NCBI RefSeq assembly: GCF_023035295.1
Contig: NZ_CP075096.1
Coordinates: 1 to 33,856 of the forward strand
Length of the DNA stretch: 33,856 nt
Source of the DNA: Borrelia coriaceae
GTDB taxonomy: Bacteria > Spirochaetota > Spirochaetia > Borreliales > Borreliaceae
Reading direction: 5' to 3'
Position 1 is the first letter of the stretch. Each line of letters opens with the position of its first letter. Shown here in pieces: positions 7,903-17,189 of the stretch. The notes below the pieces were generated by a model. It made no database searches and was not told the origin of the DNA. It saw only the letters and a program-made list of their open reading frames with translations. A program made the translations under genes and the position numbers.

Positions 7903-8937
7903 TTAGTTTTTAGCTTCAATAGTTACAGGAGTAGTTTCAGGATTAAGTTTCATTGCTTCTTTAACAGTTTTAAGTCCCTCATCAATTGTCTTTCTTATTG
8001 CAATAGTTAGGGTATTTAATGCCTTAGTTACTGCACTTGTTACTGCTCTTTTAATTTCAACAGCAATACTGGAACTAGCATTAGCAAAATGACCATTCTT
8101 AGCCATAGCTCTTAATGCTATACCACCTGCAACTGCTGCATCTTTAGGAGCAGTAACACCAACAGTAGAAATAGCGGCATTATGTTTAGCTAACTTGCCA
8201 GCATCACCACCTTCTTTAATTATAGCTTTTAGGATATCAGCACCTGTTACTGCTCCAACTGCTTTAACTGCATCGTTTGCTGATTGTTTTTCATTACTAG
8301 CAATTCCCATACTACCATCAAACAATTTACTTGCACCATCATTACTTCTTTGGGTAGAATTATCATCGGCTATTTTATTATCACCAGCTTCAGCATTTCC
8401 TTCTTTAGCATCAAGTACTACTTCCACAATAGTCTTAATTCCTTGTACTAAATTTTCAATATCACCACCAGAACCTTTAGTATTACCACTAGCAACATCA
8501 CCAAGTAGGTCACTAGTATCAGTACCAATAGCCTCATTAACAGTCTTTGCCCCTTGAATTATTTTATCAAGTGTATTTTCAATTAGTGTTTTTACAGCTG
8601 CAGCAGTAGCTTCAGCATTAGGATTTCCTTTATCTTTCATATTAGAAACAAGTTGATTAAGCTTATCTTTAGTATTTTTTACGGCATCATGAATTTTTCC
8701 AAAATATTTCCCAACCTCGGACTTTGTAGTTTTATCATTAAACCCTAAAACACTCCCAATTGAATCGCCAAGAGAAGTAAAGACAGATAAGAAGTCATTA
8801 CCTAAATTAGCAAGTGAGGATAAGAAAGTATTTCTCTTTTCAAGTTCTTCTATCCCATTATTACAAGCAAGGAAAAGAGAGATAAATAATGTTGCACAAA
8901 TACTTTTTACTCTAATATTTTTAATATTTATTTTCAT
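7903..8937 (-). CDS. vlp: Archival variable large protein, group A
   Basis: A 344-residue group A Vlp with intact frame, Cys25 lipobox (FLAC, with Ala for the usual Ser before Cys), [23 protein letters not shown] and an IR6-like stretch at about 266-284 in which the usual GKF is GHF. The C-terminus ends in PVTIEAKN. The 3' end of this gene closely matches the isolated vlp 3' tail at 22456-22545, so the two came from the same kind of cassette. Group A ribosome-binding site GGAGG is present. Confidence 0.93.
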   Translation of the reverse strand: MKINIKNIRVKSICATLFISLFLACNNGIEELEKRNTFLSSLANLGNDFLSVFTSLGDSIGSVLGFNDKTTKSEVGKYFGKIHDAVKNTKDKLNQLVSNMKDKGNPNAEATAAAVKTLIENTLDKIIQGAKTVNEAIGTDTSDLLGDVASGNTKGSGGDIENLVQGIKTIVEVVLDAKEGNAEAGDNKIADDNSTQRSNDGASKLFDGSMGIASNEKQSANDAVKAVGAVTGADILKAIIKEGGDAGKLAKHNAAISTVGVTAPKDAAVAGGIALRAMAKNGHFANASSSIAVEIKRAVTSAVTKALNTLTIAIRKTIDEGLKTVKEAMKLNPETTPVTIEAKN

Positions 8938-9102
8938 ATATTACGTGCCTCCTTTTACCTACCCTTTAACTAAAAAGACAATATAGATACTCTCTAAATC
9001 ATAATCTTTAAACTAAGCGAAAGCTTGATTGTAGCTAATCACATAAAAATCAATAATAATTTTACTGATTAAACCGATTTAAATAGAAATATTCTATAAT
9101 AC

Positions 9103-9134
9103 AAAAAAACAGAAATACCCATAAGGCATTCCTG
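9103..9134 (-). terminator. Group C-specific vlp terminator
   Basis: On the minus strand a 10-pair stem (CAGGAATGCC, loop TTAT, then GGGTATTTCTG) is followed by seven T. It differs in sequence from the hairpin family used by the other cassettes and recurs only after the other group C gene (20029-20060). Confidence 0.85.
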
Positions 9135-9196
9135 CATATAAAACTTATAAAATATAAATTTTGCTCTAATTAATAATTTAAGCACACTACATTATA

Positions 9197-10234
9197 CTAT
9201 TTAGATTTTACTTCACTAGTAGAATTTTCTTTTATGCAATCACTAACATCTTTTAAACATCCATCCACTGTTCTTCTTATAATAGATATAATCTCATTTA
9301 CAGTCTTCCCAACTACTCCTATTAATATTGCATTCACTTCTTTTTCTTTAGCATTAGTACTATGGGTTGCTAATTTACCACTCTCAGCCATAGCCCTTAA
9401 TGCTAAACCTGCGGCTATTACTGATGCATTTGTTTGAATACTAGCATGAGTATTTCCGTCACTCTTAGTAGCAATTGCAATTTCATAAGCATCTTGAGCT
9501 TGATCAATAGTTTTTTCTTTACCATCTTTATTAGCTGCTTTAATTGCTGCTAATATATCTGCACCACTAGCTGCAATTACTGCTCTGTGAGCCCCTTTCA
9601 GTGCATCAGCCCCACTGGTATTAGCAGTACTGTTAGTATTAAATAGTTTGCCAACTGCTTTAGAATCCTCAATCTCTTTACTAGCATCTTCTTTTGCAAG
9701 ACCTTTAGCATCCTTTGCTGCACCATATATCATGCTAATTCCTTCAACAAGACCCTTTACACTTTTTGTTTTCGCTGAATTTGCATCACCATCACTATCA
9801 GAATTACCAATTTTATCAGTAGCACTAGAAGTAGCTTCCTTAATCTTATTTGCTCCATCAACGATCTTTCCCAACGTTTCAATTACCTTAGCAATTACAC
9901 TCTCAGCTTTGTCTTTTATTAAATCGTAGCCACTATCTGATTTTATACTTTCTAATTTGTCTTTAACTGATTTAACTGCATCACCAATCTTACCTAATTG
10001 TTCTCCAATATCAGATTTTTTAGTATCCTTATTAAAGCCCAAAACAGTACCAAGAGTATCCCCAAAAGAAGTAAAAACATCTAAGAAACCTTGTCTTAAA
10101 TTAGATATAGAGAGTATATAATCCCTTTGTTTTTCAAGTTCTTCTATTACTCCACTATTACAAGAAAGGAATAAAGAAATAAATAATGTTGCACAAATAC
10201 TTTTTACTCTAATATTTTTAATATTTATTTTCAT
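9197..10234 (-). CDS. vlp: Archival variable large protein, group C
   Basis: A 345-residue Vlp of a third group (C). The leader is standard, but the mature N-terminus reads VIEELEKQRD and SISNLRQGFLDVF, and the gene has SGADILAAIKAANK rather than TGADIL. The IR6-like region is IAAGLALRAMAESGKL ending near residue 288. The last 57 residues have a helix TVNEIISIIRRTVDGC with two cysteines (about 326 and 333, spacing CLKDVSDC), shared with the gene at 20108-21154 and absent from groups A and D. The ribosome-binding site GGAGG is followed by TAAGTAATAT instead of CACGTAATAT. The 3' flank of about 190 bp is unlike other cassettes. Confidence 0.92.
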   Translation of the reverse strand: MKINIKNIRVKSICATLFISLFLSCNSGVIEELEKQRDYILSISNLRQGFLDVFTSFGDTLGTVLGFNKDTKKSDIGEQLGKIGDAVKSVKDKLESIKSDSGYDLIKDKAESVIAKVIETLGKIVDGANKIKEATSSATDKIGNSDSDGDANSAKTKSVKGLVEGISMIYGAAKDAKGLAKEDASKEIEDSKAVGKLFNTNSTANTSGADALKGAHRAVIAASGADILAAIKAANKDGKEKTIDQAQDAYEIAIATKSDGNTHASIQTNASVIAAGLALRAMAESGKLATHSTNAKEKEVNAILIGVVGKTVNEIISIIRRTVDGCLKDVSDCIKENSTSEVKSK

Positions 10235-10280
10235 ATATTACTTACCTCCTTCTTTCCTCAACTAAAGAGACTAAACATAC

Positions 10281-10322
10281 AAAAAGGAAAACATCTCTTA
10301 TCACAAGAAGTGTTTCCCTTAA
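10281..10322 (-). terminator. vlp cassette terminator
   Basis: Ten-pair stem (AAGGGAAACA with TGTTTTCCTT, minus strand) then a T run; follows the frameshifted vlp at 10362-11431. Confidence 0.8.
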
Positions 10323-10361
10323 ATAATTTTATTAGTTAATAATATTAATGCTTTTATTACA

Positions 10362-11431
10362 TTATTTTTTTTCTTGAGGGCTTTTTGATTTACTATCACC
10401 TAATATTTGTTGTGTCTGTTCTAAACATTGCTTTATTATCACTTGAATAACGTTTTCTATTGATTTTAATAGTCTATTTGCTGCACTTACTTCTAAACTC
10501 CCATTAACTGCCATTGAATCGGCTGTTTGTGAACCTACATTTAGCTTACCACCTTTAAGCAAAGAACGTAATGCAATTCCTCCTGCCACTGCGACTTTAC
10601 TTGCATTTTCTGCAGTGTCCGAAGAAGTTGCTGATCCTGTTACTGCAAGTTTTACTGCGTGTTTTGGATCAGTTGCATTAGTTGTAGTAGCTTCAGCAAC
10701 AACGTCTGAGTTCTCATCAGCTGATGTTATAGCGTATAGCATGTCTTCACCTGTTACTGAATTTACTATTGCTAAAGCTTTAGATGCATCGGCTGCTGTT
10801 GCTTCCCCTGATGATGTTGTCTTTAGTACCTTACCTCCGTTTGTATCACCACTAGATACTGTGTCTTTTGTAGGCTTAACTGCTTTATTAGTATTAGCAG
10901 CAACTATTCCCTTTAGAGCCTTTACTGTTTCCTTCACATCTTGTACACTGACACCTGACCCTGCTACTTGTGATGCTGAGCCTGCTGTAACACCACTTAC
11001 TACTTCACCAACATTAGTCAAATTCTGCAAAGAAATAATATGATGCTTCTTTAATTCATTAAGTGTTTTCTTTGCTTGTCCTACGCCTCCAACTGAAGAA
11101 TCTTTTCAATATTAATTCCTGCTTTGCTTGCTGCTTCCTGTACCTGACTAATCGCTTTATCGATTGAACTTGCTAACTCTTTAAACTTATTTGATACATC
11201 ACTTTTTTGTGTTGAACTAGTAACTGATATACCCAAAGAATTCGTTATTAAATCTATAAATGAAGAAAACAGAGACTTAGCCGTTTCTCCTAACTTTAGA
11301 CTTTCAGCAGCTTGTCGATCGGCTTCACTAACTATTTCACTCTCTCCTGAACTATTACAAGCAAGGAATAGAGATATAAATAATGTTGCACATATACTTT
11401 TTATACTTATACTTTTAATATTTATTTTCAT
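10362..11431 (-). pseudogene. vlp: Frameshifted archival vlp, group B
   Basis: The N-terminal frame (11431 down to 11081, 116 residues) and the C-terminal frame (to 10362) join to a full group B Vlp if one base is restored in the T run at about 11103-11106 (an A run on the coding strand). The repaired product would be 356 residues, against 358 for the group B gene at 6682-7758, and continues smoothly into GGVGQAKKTLNELKK. Everything else looks intact: Cys25 lipobox, IALRSLLKGGKL, IIKQCLEQTQQILGDS. The region before the ATG lacks GGAGG (it reads GATTCAGGTAATAT). A homopolymer sequencing error is a real alternative; as a donor for gene conversion a frameshifted copy could still supply the part on one side of the lesion. 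Confidence 0.9.
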
Positions 11432-11477
11432 ATATTACCTGAATCATTTCCCTCAACTAAAGAAGCTAAATATAAAC

Positions 11478-11517
11478 AAAAGGGAAACATCTCTCATATA
11501 GAAAAGTGTTTCCCTTT
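11478..11517 (-). terminator. vsp cassette terminator
   Basis: Perfect 11-bp arms (AAAGGGAAACA at 11479-11489, TGTTTCCCTTT at 11507-11517), after the vsp at 11589-12269. Same hairpin family as the vlps of groups A, B and D. Confidence 0.82.
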
Positions 11518-11588
11518 AATGACTTTATTTTTTCTGTTACTTACCAATTAAAGTTATTCTTATAATAAGCTCTAAAATCACTTGTCTC

Positions 11589-12269
11589 TTAGTTAACTTT
11601 AGCAGCAAACTCTATCTTTACAGGTTCTGCAATCCCTTTGATTGTCTCTTTTAATACATCTTTAGCAGTCTTCATTAAAACAGTAACCGCTGCATATAAT
11701 TCAGCAAGTTCTTTTGCCCCGTGTGTTCCATTACTGCCATGAGTCTTCCTATCTATAGCCTGTTGTGCATTAGTATCAGTAGTACCACTGCTAGATCCTA
11801 AATCAGTATGTTGATTAGTCAACTTATTCTTAAATGCTTCAGCCTTAGTTTTAACCGTATCAACTTTTGTCTGTAAATCTCTATCTCCCAAAGATTCTCC
11901 GACTTGCAAGTTTTTTGCCTTAGTTTCTATAAGTAATGCAACTTCATAAACCCCTGCCATCAATCCATTATTTTTATTATTATGAGTACTTTCAGTAGCA
12001 ATACCAGAAGAAACAATTTTTTTCCCAATACCTTTAGCAAGCCCATCCAATGAATCAACTAAGCCTCCTATTTCTTTAACACCTACAGCGAACTCACTAG
12101 CCTCTTTTATCTTTTTACTTACTGTCTTTAAATCAATAACTGTCCCATCAGCAGTAGCTGCTTGCCCCTCTCTAATCTCTGGTCCTCCATTATTACAAGA
12201 AAGGAATAGAGAAATGAATAATGTTGCACAAATACTTTTTACTTTAATATTTTTAATATTTATTTTCAT
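11589..12269 (-). CDS. vsp: Archival variable small protein (OspC family)
   Basis: A 226-residue Vsp, the small counterpart of the Vlps and a homologue of OspC; helical surface lipoprotein, usually a dimer. It uses the same leader as the vlps (lipobox LFLSC, Cys25). Family features: KTVSKKIKEASEFAVGVKEI near residues 47-66, the GLMAGVYEVALLIETK helix, the long KVDTVKTKAEAFKNKL helix, and the C-terminal VLMKTAKDVLKETIKGI. The C-terminal tail (VKIEFAAKVN) is longer than I would expect. It sits as a single 0.84-kb unit among 1.2-kb vlp units, with the same terminator and the same 5' block, so recombination could exchange it with vlps. The ribosome-binding site is AAGGAAG rather than GGAGG. Confidence 0.93.
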   Translation of the reverse strand: MKINIKNIKVKSICATLFISLFLSCNNGGPEIREGQAATADGTVIDLKTVSKKIKEASEFAVGVKEIGGLVDSLDGLAKGIGKKIVSSGIATESTHNNKNNGLMAGVYEVALLIETKAKNLQVGESLGDRDLQTKVDTVKTKAEAFKNKLTNQHTDLGSSSGTTDTNAQQAIDRKTHGSNGTHGAKELAELYAAVTVLMKTAKDVLKETIKGIAEPVKIEFAAKVN

Positions 12270-12312
12270 ATATTACTTGCTTCCTTTTTAACTAAAGAGG
12301 CTAAACACAATT

Positions 12313-12351
12313 AAAGGAAAACTACTCTCATATAGAAGGGCGTTTCCCTTT
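12313..12351 (-). terminator. vlp cassette terminator
   Basis: Arms AAAGGAAAAC (12313-12322) and GTTTCCCTTT (12342-12351) pair with one G-U; the T tract after the stem is short. Follows the vlp at 12406-13440. Confidence 0.72.
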
Positions 12352-12405
12352 AATAATTTTATTATTTAGTTATGTATATCGTATTAACTCTACTTAGTTA
12401 TGATA

Positions 12406-13440
12406 TTAGTTTTTAGATTCTGTAGTTACAGGAATATCATTAGAATTAATTTTCATTGCTTCTTTAACTTTCTTAAGTCCTGAGTCAATTGTTTTTCTTA
12501 TTGCTATAGTCAATGTATTTAACGCCTTAGTAACTGCACTAACAACTGCATCTCCTACTATTTTCTTTACATAAGCATCATTATTACTCTTATTAGCGAA
12601 TTTACCCTTTTTAGCCATTGCTCGAAGTGCCATAGCCCCTGCTATAGTTGCATCTTTAGGCCTTTCAGCAGCAGTACCACCAGTTTTTTCTAACTTAACA
12701 GCATCTCCATCATTTTTAATCATAGCTTTTAGGATATCAGCACCAGTTACTGCTCCAACAGCCTTAGCTGCATCAGTTGCTGATTCCTTTTCATTAGAAC
12801 TTATATCAGAAGTAGAAAATAATTTCCCTGCATCACTAGCAGCAGCTGAAGCAGTTCTTTGAGTAGTACCATCTTTAGCCTGTTTATCATCACCAGCCTC
12901 AGGATTTCCCTCTTTTGGTCCAAGTACCACTTCCACAATATTCTTAATTCCCTCTACTAATTTACCAACATCTTCAGCAACAACACCAGCCCCATTACTA
13001 TTAAAATCAGCAATAAGACTAGAATCATTGACTATAACCTCACTAACGGCTTTTGCACCATCTATGATCTTAGCAAGTTTTTCACTTAAAGTTGCTACAG
13101 CTGCTTCTGTTCCAACAGCATTAGGATTATTTTCAGATTTCATATTTTGGACAATTGTATTAAGCCTTGTCTTTATTGTTGTCAAGCTATCTTCTATATT
13201 CTTAAAATATTTTCCAACATCAGACTTTTTAGTTTCAGTATTAAAACCTAAAACACCACCAAGTGAATCCCCAAAAGAAGTAAAAACATCTAAGAAGTCA
13301 TTACCTAAATTAGCAAGAGAGGATAAGAAAGTATTTCTCTTCTCAAGTTCTTCTATCCCATTATTACAAGCAAGGAATAAAGAGATAAATAATGTTGCAC
13401 AAATACTTTTTACTTTAATATTTTTAATATTTATTTTCAT
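12406..13440 (-). CDS. vlp: Archival variable large protein, group A
   Basis: A 344-residue intact group A Vlp. The lipobox ends FLAC (Cys25), as in the gene at 7903 and at 17190. The middle has a DSSLIADFNSNGAG stretch and a charged, Thr-rich loop (GDDKQAKDGTTQRTA) that marks the variable region. [14 protein letters not shown] is followed by the IR6-like segment at about 263-281 (ATIAGAMALRAMAKKGKF). The C-terminus ends VTTESKN. Good GGAGG ribosome-binding site; the junction reads AATTATG where most cassettes have ATATATG. Confidence 0.93.
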   Translation of the reverse strand: MKINIKNIKVKSICATLFISLFLACNNGIEELEKRNTFLSSLANLGNDFLDVFTSFGDSLGGVLGFNTETKKSDVGKYFKNIEDSLTTIKTRLNTIVQNMKSENNPNAVGTEAAVATLSEKLAKIIDGAKAVSEVIVNDSSLIADFNSNGAGVVAEDVGKLVEGIKNIVEVVLGPKEGNPEAGDDKQAKDGTTQRTASAAASDAGKLFSTSDISSNEKESATDAAKAVGAVTGADILKAMIKNDGDAVKLEKTGGTAAERPKDATIAGAMALRAMAKKGKFANKSNNDAYVKKIVGDAVVSAVTKALNTLTIAIRKTIDSGLKKVKEAMKINSNDIPVTTESKN

Positions 13441-13493
13441 AATTACGTGCCTCCTTTTTTTTCTCTACCATTTAACTAACATAGGCTAGATAT

Positions 13494-13537
13494 AAAAAAA
13501 GAGAAACATCTCTTCATATAGAAAAGTGTTTCCCTTA
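13494..13537 (-). terminator. vlp cassette terminator
   Basis: Stem AAGGGAAACA with TGTTTCTCTT (one G-U) and a run of seven T on the minus strand; follows the vlp at 13578-14648. Confidence 0.82.
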
Positions 13538-13577
13538 AATAACTTTATTATTTAATTCACTTATCTTTTACTAATAT

Positions 13578-14648
13578 CTATTTAATAGCATCACTAACTT
13601 CACTAGTTATAGGAGTATCATTAGGATTAATTTCCATTGCTTCTTTAACAGTTTTAAGTCCTGTACCAATTGTTTTTCTTATTGCCACAGTTAATGTATT
13701 CAATGCCTTAGTTACTGCACTTGTTGCTGCTCCTTTAATCGCATCATCAACACTATTACTACCATTGGCAAATTTACCACCTTTAGCCATAGCTCTTAAT
13801 GCTATTCCTCCTGCAACTTCCGCATCTTTAGGAGAAGTGACACCAAGACTACCATGAGCAGCATTATTAACAGCTAATTTAGCAGCTTTTCCACTAACAC
13901 CTATAGAAATAGCTTGTAATATGTCAGCCCCAGTTACTGCCCCAACAGCTTTGGCTGCATCGTTAGCTGCTTTTTTATCATCCGTAGAAGAAGGTCCAGT
14001 AGTACCATCAAATAGTTTTCCTACTTCACCAGCATTAGAACTCCTTGCGCTTCTATTATCTTCAGCCTTTTTATCATCCCCAGCCTCATGATTTCCAATA
14101 GTCTTCCCTTTGTCGTCTTTAAGTACCACTTCTATAATCTCTCCAAGACCTTTAACTATATCATCAACTTTATCACCAGCATTACCTCTAGAACTCGCAC
14201 TAGCAACATCACCAAGTGGTGTTTCACCTGTAGTACCAATAGCCTCACTAACAGCTTTTGCTCCGTTAATTATCTTATCAAGTTTTTCACTAACTAATTT
14301 GTTAACAGCAGCCTCAGTTGCTGCAACATTAGGATTATTTTCCCTTTTCATATCAGCTACAATTTTATTAAGCTTATCCTTAGTTCCTTGTATAGTCTCT
14401 TGAATCTTTTTAAAGTAATCTCCAACCTCAGACTTTTTAGTATCCTTATTAAATCCTAAAACACCCCCAAATGAATCACCAAAAGAAGTGAAGATATTTA
14501 AGAAGTCATTACCTAAATTAGCTAGTGAGGATAAGAAAGTATTTCTCTTCTCAAGTTCTTCTATTCCATTATTACAAGAAAGGAATAAAGAGATAAATAA
14601 TGTTGCACAAATACTTTTTATATTTATATTTTTAATATTTATTTTCAT
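13578..14648 (-). CDS. vlp: Archival variable large protein, group A
   Basis: A 356-residue intact group A Vlp. The first about 67 codons and the ribosome-binding site are indistinguishable by eye from those of the gene at 15977-17056, a block of about 220 bp, while the rest differs; this looks like recent gene conversion or duplication. The region around residues 115-120 has an extra pair (NKLVSEKLDKI) shared with the gene at 14774. IR6-like segment at about 275-293 ([17 protein letters not shown]). The C-terminal SEVSDAIK differs from neighbours. Confidence 0.93.
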   Translation of the reverse strand: MKINIKNINIKSICATLFISLFLSCNNGIEELEKRNTFLSSLANLGNDFLNIFTSFGDSFGGVLGFNKDTKKSEVGDYFKKIQETIQGTKDKLNKIVADMKRENNPNVAATEAAVNKLVSEKLDKIINGAKAVSEAIGTTGETPLGDVASASSRGNAGDKVDDIVKGLGEIIEVVLKDDKGKTIGNHEAGDDKKAEDNRSARSSNAGEVGKLFDGTTGPSSTDDKKAANDAAKAVGAVTGADILQAISIGVSGKAAKLAVNNAAHGSLGVTSPKDAEVAGGIALRAMAKGGKFANGSNSVDDAIKGAATSAVTKALNTLTVAIRKTIGTGLKTVKEAMEINPNDTPITSEVSDAIK

Positions 14649-14703
14649 ATATTACGTGCCTCCTTTTCCTCTATCCTTCAACCAAGGAGGCCAGACACAA
14701 ACA

Positions 14704-14739
14704 AAAGGGAAACACTTCTATATAAGAAATGTTTCCCTT
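14704..14739 (-). terminator. vlp cassette terminator
   Basis: Perfect 10-bp arms (AAGGGAAACA at 14705-14714, TGTTTCCCTT at 14730-14739) with a further TTCTTA/TAAGAA pairing possible inside the loop; follows the vlp at 14774-15853. Confidence 0.8.
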
Positions 14740-14773
14740 AAATAAATTTATTACTCTATTTACTTATTTTCGA

Positions 14774-15853
14774 TTAATTTTTAGTTTCTGTAGTGACAGG
14801 AGTATCATCAGCATTTATGTTCATAGCTTTTTTAACTTCCTGAAGTCCTGTATCAATGGTTTTTCTTATTGCTATAGTCAATGTATTTAACGCCTTAGTT
14901 ACTGCACTTACTGCTGTTCCTTTAATTTCAGCAGCAACAGCCCCATTGTTCTCAGCACTAGCATTAGCGAATTTGCCATTTTTAGCCATTGCTCTTAAAG
15001 CTATAGCACCTGCAATAGTTGCATCTTTAGCTCTACCAGTAGTGTTAACAGATGCAGCATTATTCTTAGCTAACTTAGCCGCATCACCACCATCTTTAAC
15101 TATAGCTTTTAGAATATCAGTACCAATTACTGCTCCAACAGCTTTAGCCGCATCGGTTGCTGACTTCTTAGTTTGATCGGCATCACCAGCATTACCAGCA
15201 CCAACAAACAATTTAGTTGCCTCCCCATTACCAGGATTGTCACTAGTCCTTTGACCACCATCCTCAGCCTTTGTATCAGTACCAGCCTCAGCATTTCCCT
15301 TATCCTTAAGTGCTATACCTACAATTTCCTTAATTCCCTTTACCAAGCTTTCAACGCTTTCAGATTGAGCACCAGCACCATGAGCAGCATTACCACCAGC
15401 ACCTTTAGAAGCAATATTACCAAGCAACTCACTAGCATTATCAATGGCCTCACTAGCAGTCTTTGCTCCACCAATTATATTATCAAGCTTTTCACTAACT
15501 AATTTGTTTACTTCAGTCTCTACACTAGTAGCATTAGGATTATTTGCAGCTCTCATGTTATCAACAATTTTATTAAGCTTATCTTTAATGATTTGAACAG
15601 TGTCTTGGACTTTTTTAAAGTAATCTCCAACCTCAGACTTTTTAGTTTCCTTATTAAACCCTAAAACAGTACCTGTCATCTCACCAAAAGAAGTGAAAAC
15701 AGTTAAGAAGTCATTACCTAAATTAGCAAGTGAGGATAAGAACTGATTTCTCTTCTCAAGTTCTTCTATTCCATTATTACAAGAAAGTAATAAAGAGATA
15801 AATAATGTTACACAAATACTTTTTACTTTAATATTTTTAATATTTATTTTCAT
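14774..15853 (-). CDS. vlp: Archival variable large protein, group A
   Basis: A 359-residue intact group A Vlp. Leader differs slightly (ICVTLFISLLLSC, Cys25). The middle carries long Gly/Ala/Asn/His-rich loops (KGAGGNAAHGAGA, DNPGNGEATKL). The gene has GAVIGTDILKAIVK where the family has [11 protein letters not shown]6-like segment at about 277-295 is the consensus form [18 protein letters not shown]. Ribosome-binding site is the GGGGTGC variant. The N-terminal segment [11 protein letters not shown] matches the gene at 4272, while the C-terminal half matches others, a mosaic pattern. Confidence 0.93.
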   Translation of the reverse strand: MKINIKNIKVKSICVTLFISLLLSCNNGIEELEKRNQFLSSLANLGNDFLTVFTSFGEMTGTVLGFNKETKKSEVGDYFKKVQDTVQIIKDKLNKIVDNMRAANNPNATSVETEVNKLVSEKLDNIIGGAKTASEAIDNASELLGNIASKGAGGNAAHGAGAQSESVESLVKGIKEIVGIALKDKGNAEAGTDTKAEDGGQRTSDNPGNGEATKLFVGAGNAGDADQTKKSATDAAKAVGAVIGTDILKAIVKDGGDAAKLAKNNAASVNTTGRAKDATIAGAIALRAMAKNGKFANASAENNGAVAAEIKGTAVSAVTKALNTLTIAIRKTIDTGLQEVKKAMNINADDTPVTTETKN

Positions 15854-15899
15854 ATATTACGTGCACCCCTGTTTCCATTACTAAAAGAGGCAAAATACA

Positions 15900-15939
15900 A
15901 CAAAAAGGAAACCACTCCATACAAGAAGTATTTCCCTTT
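15900..15939 (-). terminator. vlp cassette terminator
   Basis: Arms around AAAGGAAACC and TATTTCCCTTT form an imperfect stem with a T run on the minus strand; follows the vlp at 15977-17056. A weaker member of the family. Confidence 0.7.
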
Positions 15940-15976
15940 AATGACTTTATTATTTAGTCCACTTATTTCTTATTAT

Positions 15977-17056
15977 TTATTTAGTAGCAACACCAGCTTC
16001 ACTGCTTACAGTAGTATCACTAGCATTAATTTTCATAGCATCTTTAACAGTTTTAAGTCCTTCATCAAGAGTTTTTCTTATTGCTATTGTGAGTATATTT
16101 AACGCTTTAATTACTGCACTTACTGCTACTCTTTTAACCGTAGTGGTCACATTAGCCTTAGAAGAATCAGGACCAGAAAACTTACCATCTTTAGCCATTG
16201 CTCTTAGTGCTATAGCTCCTGCTATAGTTGCATCGTTAGCACCAGCAGCAGCAGATACACTAGCAGCAGCATCAGAAGTATTTTTAGCTAAATTAGCAGC
16301 TTTTCCACCATCTTTAACCATAGCTTGTAATATGTCAGCACCAGTAACTGCTGAAACAGCTTTTGATGCATCTCTTGCTACTTTAGCCGCCACACTACCA
16401 GCAGCACCGGCATTATCTCTAGCAAATAATTTGCCTGCATTATCATTACTACTACCAGTTCTCGTATCGCCAGCAGTACCATTATCTTGAACGGGACCGT
16501 TAGTATCCCCCGCATCAGGTTTACCCACATTTTCAAGTACTACTCCTACTATACCCTTAATTCCCTCTACCAGATTATCAATTTCCTTACCAGCAGCCCC
16601 AGCATTCTGATCAGCAACATTAGCAATTAGATTACTATCAGAACCAATAGCCTCACCAGCAGTCTTAGCCCCTTTTATTATCTTATCAAATATATTAGTC
16701 ACCAAGTTATTTACAGCAGTCTCAACACTAGCAGCATTAGGATTATTATCATTCTTCATGCCAGTAACAATGTTATTAAGCTTATCTTTAGTTCCTTGTA
16801 CAGCATCTTGCACTTTTTTAAAGTAAGCCCCAACATCAGACTTTTTAGTTTCAGTATTAAATCCTAAAACACCCCCAAATGAATCACCAAAAGAAGTGAA
16901 GATATTTAAGAAGTCATTACCTAAATTAGCTAGTGAGGATAAGAAAGTATTTCTCTTCTCAAGTTCTTCTATTCCATTATTACAAGAAAGGAATAAAGAG
17001 ATAAATAATGTTGCACAAATACTTTTTATATTTATATTTTTAATATTTATTTTCAT
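15977..17056 (-). CDS. vlp: Archival variable large protein, group A
   Basis: A 359-residue intact group A Vlp. Its 5' 220 bp matches the gene at 13578-14648 (see there). The middle has repeated Ala/Gly/Asn/Asp loops ([25 protein letters not shown]) and the gene has [14 protein letters not shown]6-like segment at about 275-293 is [18 protein letters not shown], the closest match in the window to VlsE IR6 (IALRGMAKDGKF). C-terminus reads [15 protein letters not shown], with Ile for Thr at two family positions. Confidence 0.93.
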   Translation of the reverse strand: MKINIKNINIKSICATLFISLFLSCNNGIEELEKRNTFLSSLANLGNDFLNIFTSFGDSFGGVLGFNTETKKSDVGAYFKKVQDAVQGTKDKLNNIVTGMKNDNNPNAASVETAVNNLVTNIFDKIIKGAKTAGEAIGSDSNLIANVADQNAGAAGKEIDNLVEGIKGIVGVVLENVGKPDAGDTNGPVQDNGTAGDTRTGSSNDNAGKLFARDNAGAAGSVAAKVARDASKAVSAVTGADILQAMVKDGGKAANLAKNTSDAAASVSAAAGANDATIAGAIALRAMAKDGKFSGPDSSKANVTTTVKRVAVSAVIKALNILTIAIRKTLDEGLKTVKDAMKINASDTTVSSEAGVATK

Positions 17057-17105
17057 ATATTACGTGCCTCCTTTCTCCCTTACTTCAACTAAAAAGGCTA
17101 GACAC

Positions 17106-17147
17106 AAAAAAGGGAAACAACTCCTACATAAAAGATTGTTTCCCTTA
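17106..17147 (-). terminator. vlp cassette terminator
   Basis: Perfect 11-bp arms (AAGGGAAACAA at 17110-17120, TTGTTTCCCTT at 17136-17146) and a T run; follows the vlp at 17190-18251. Confidence 0.85.
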
Positions 17148-17189
17148 AATAACTTTATTATTCTGTTATTATTTAATTTGACAACTTAC

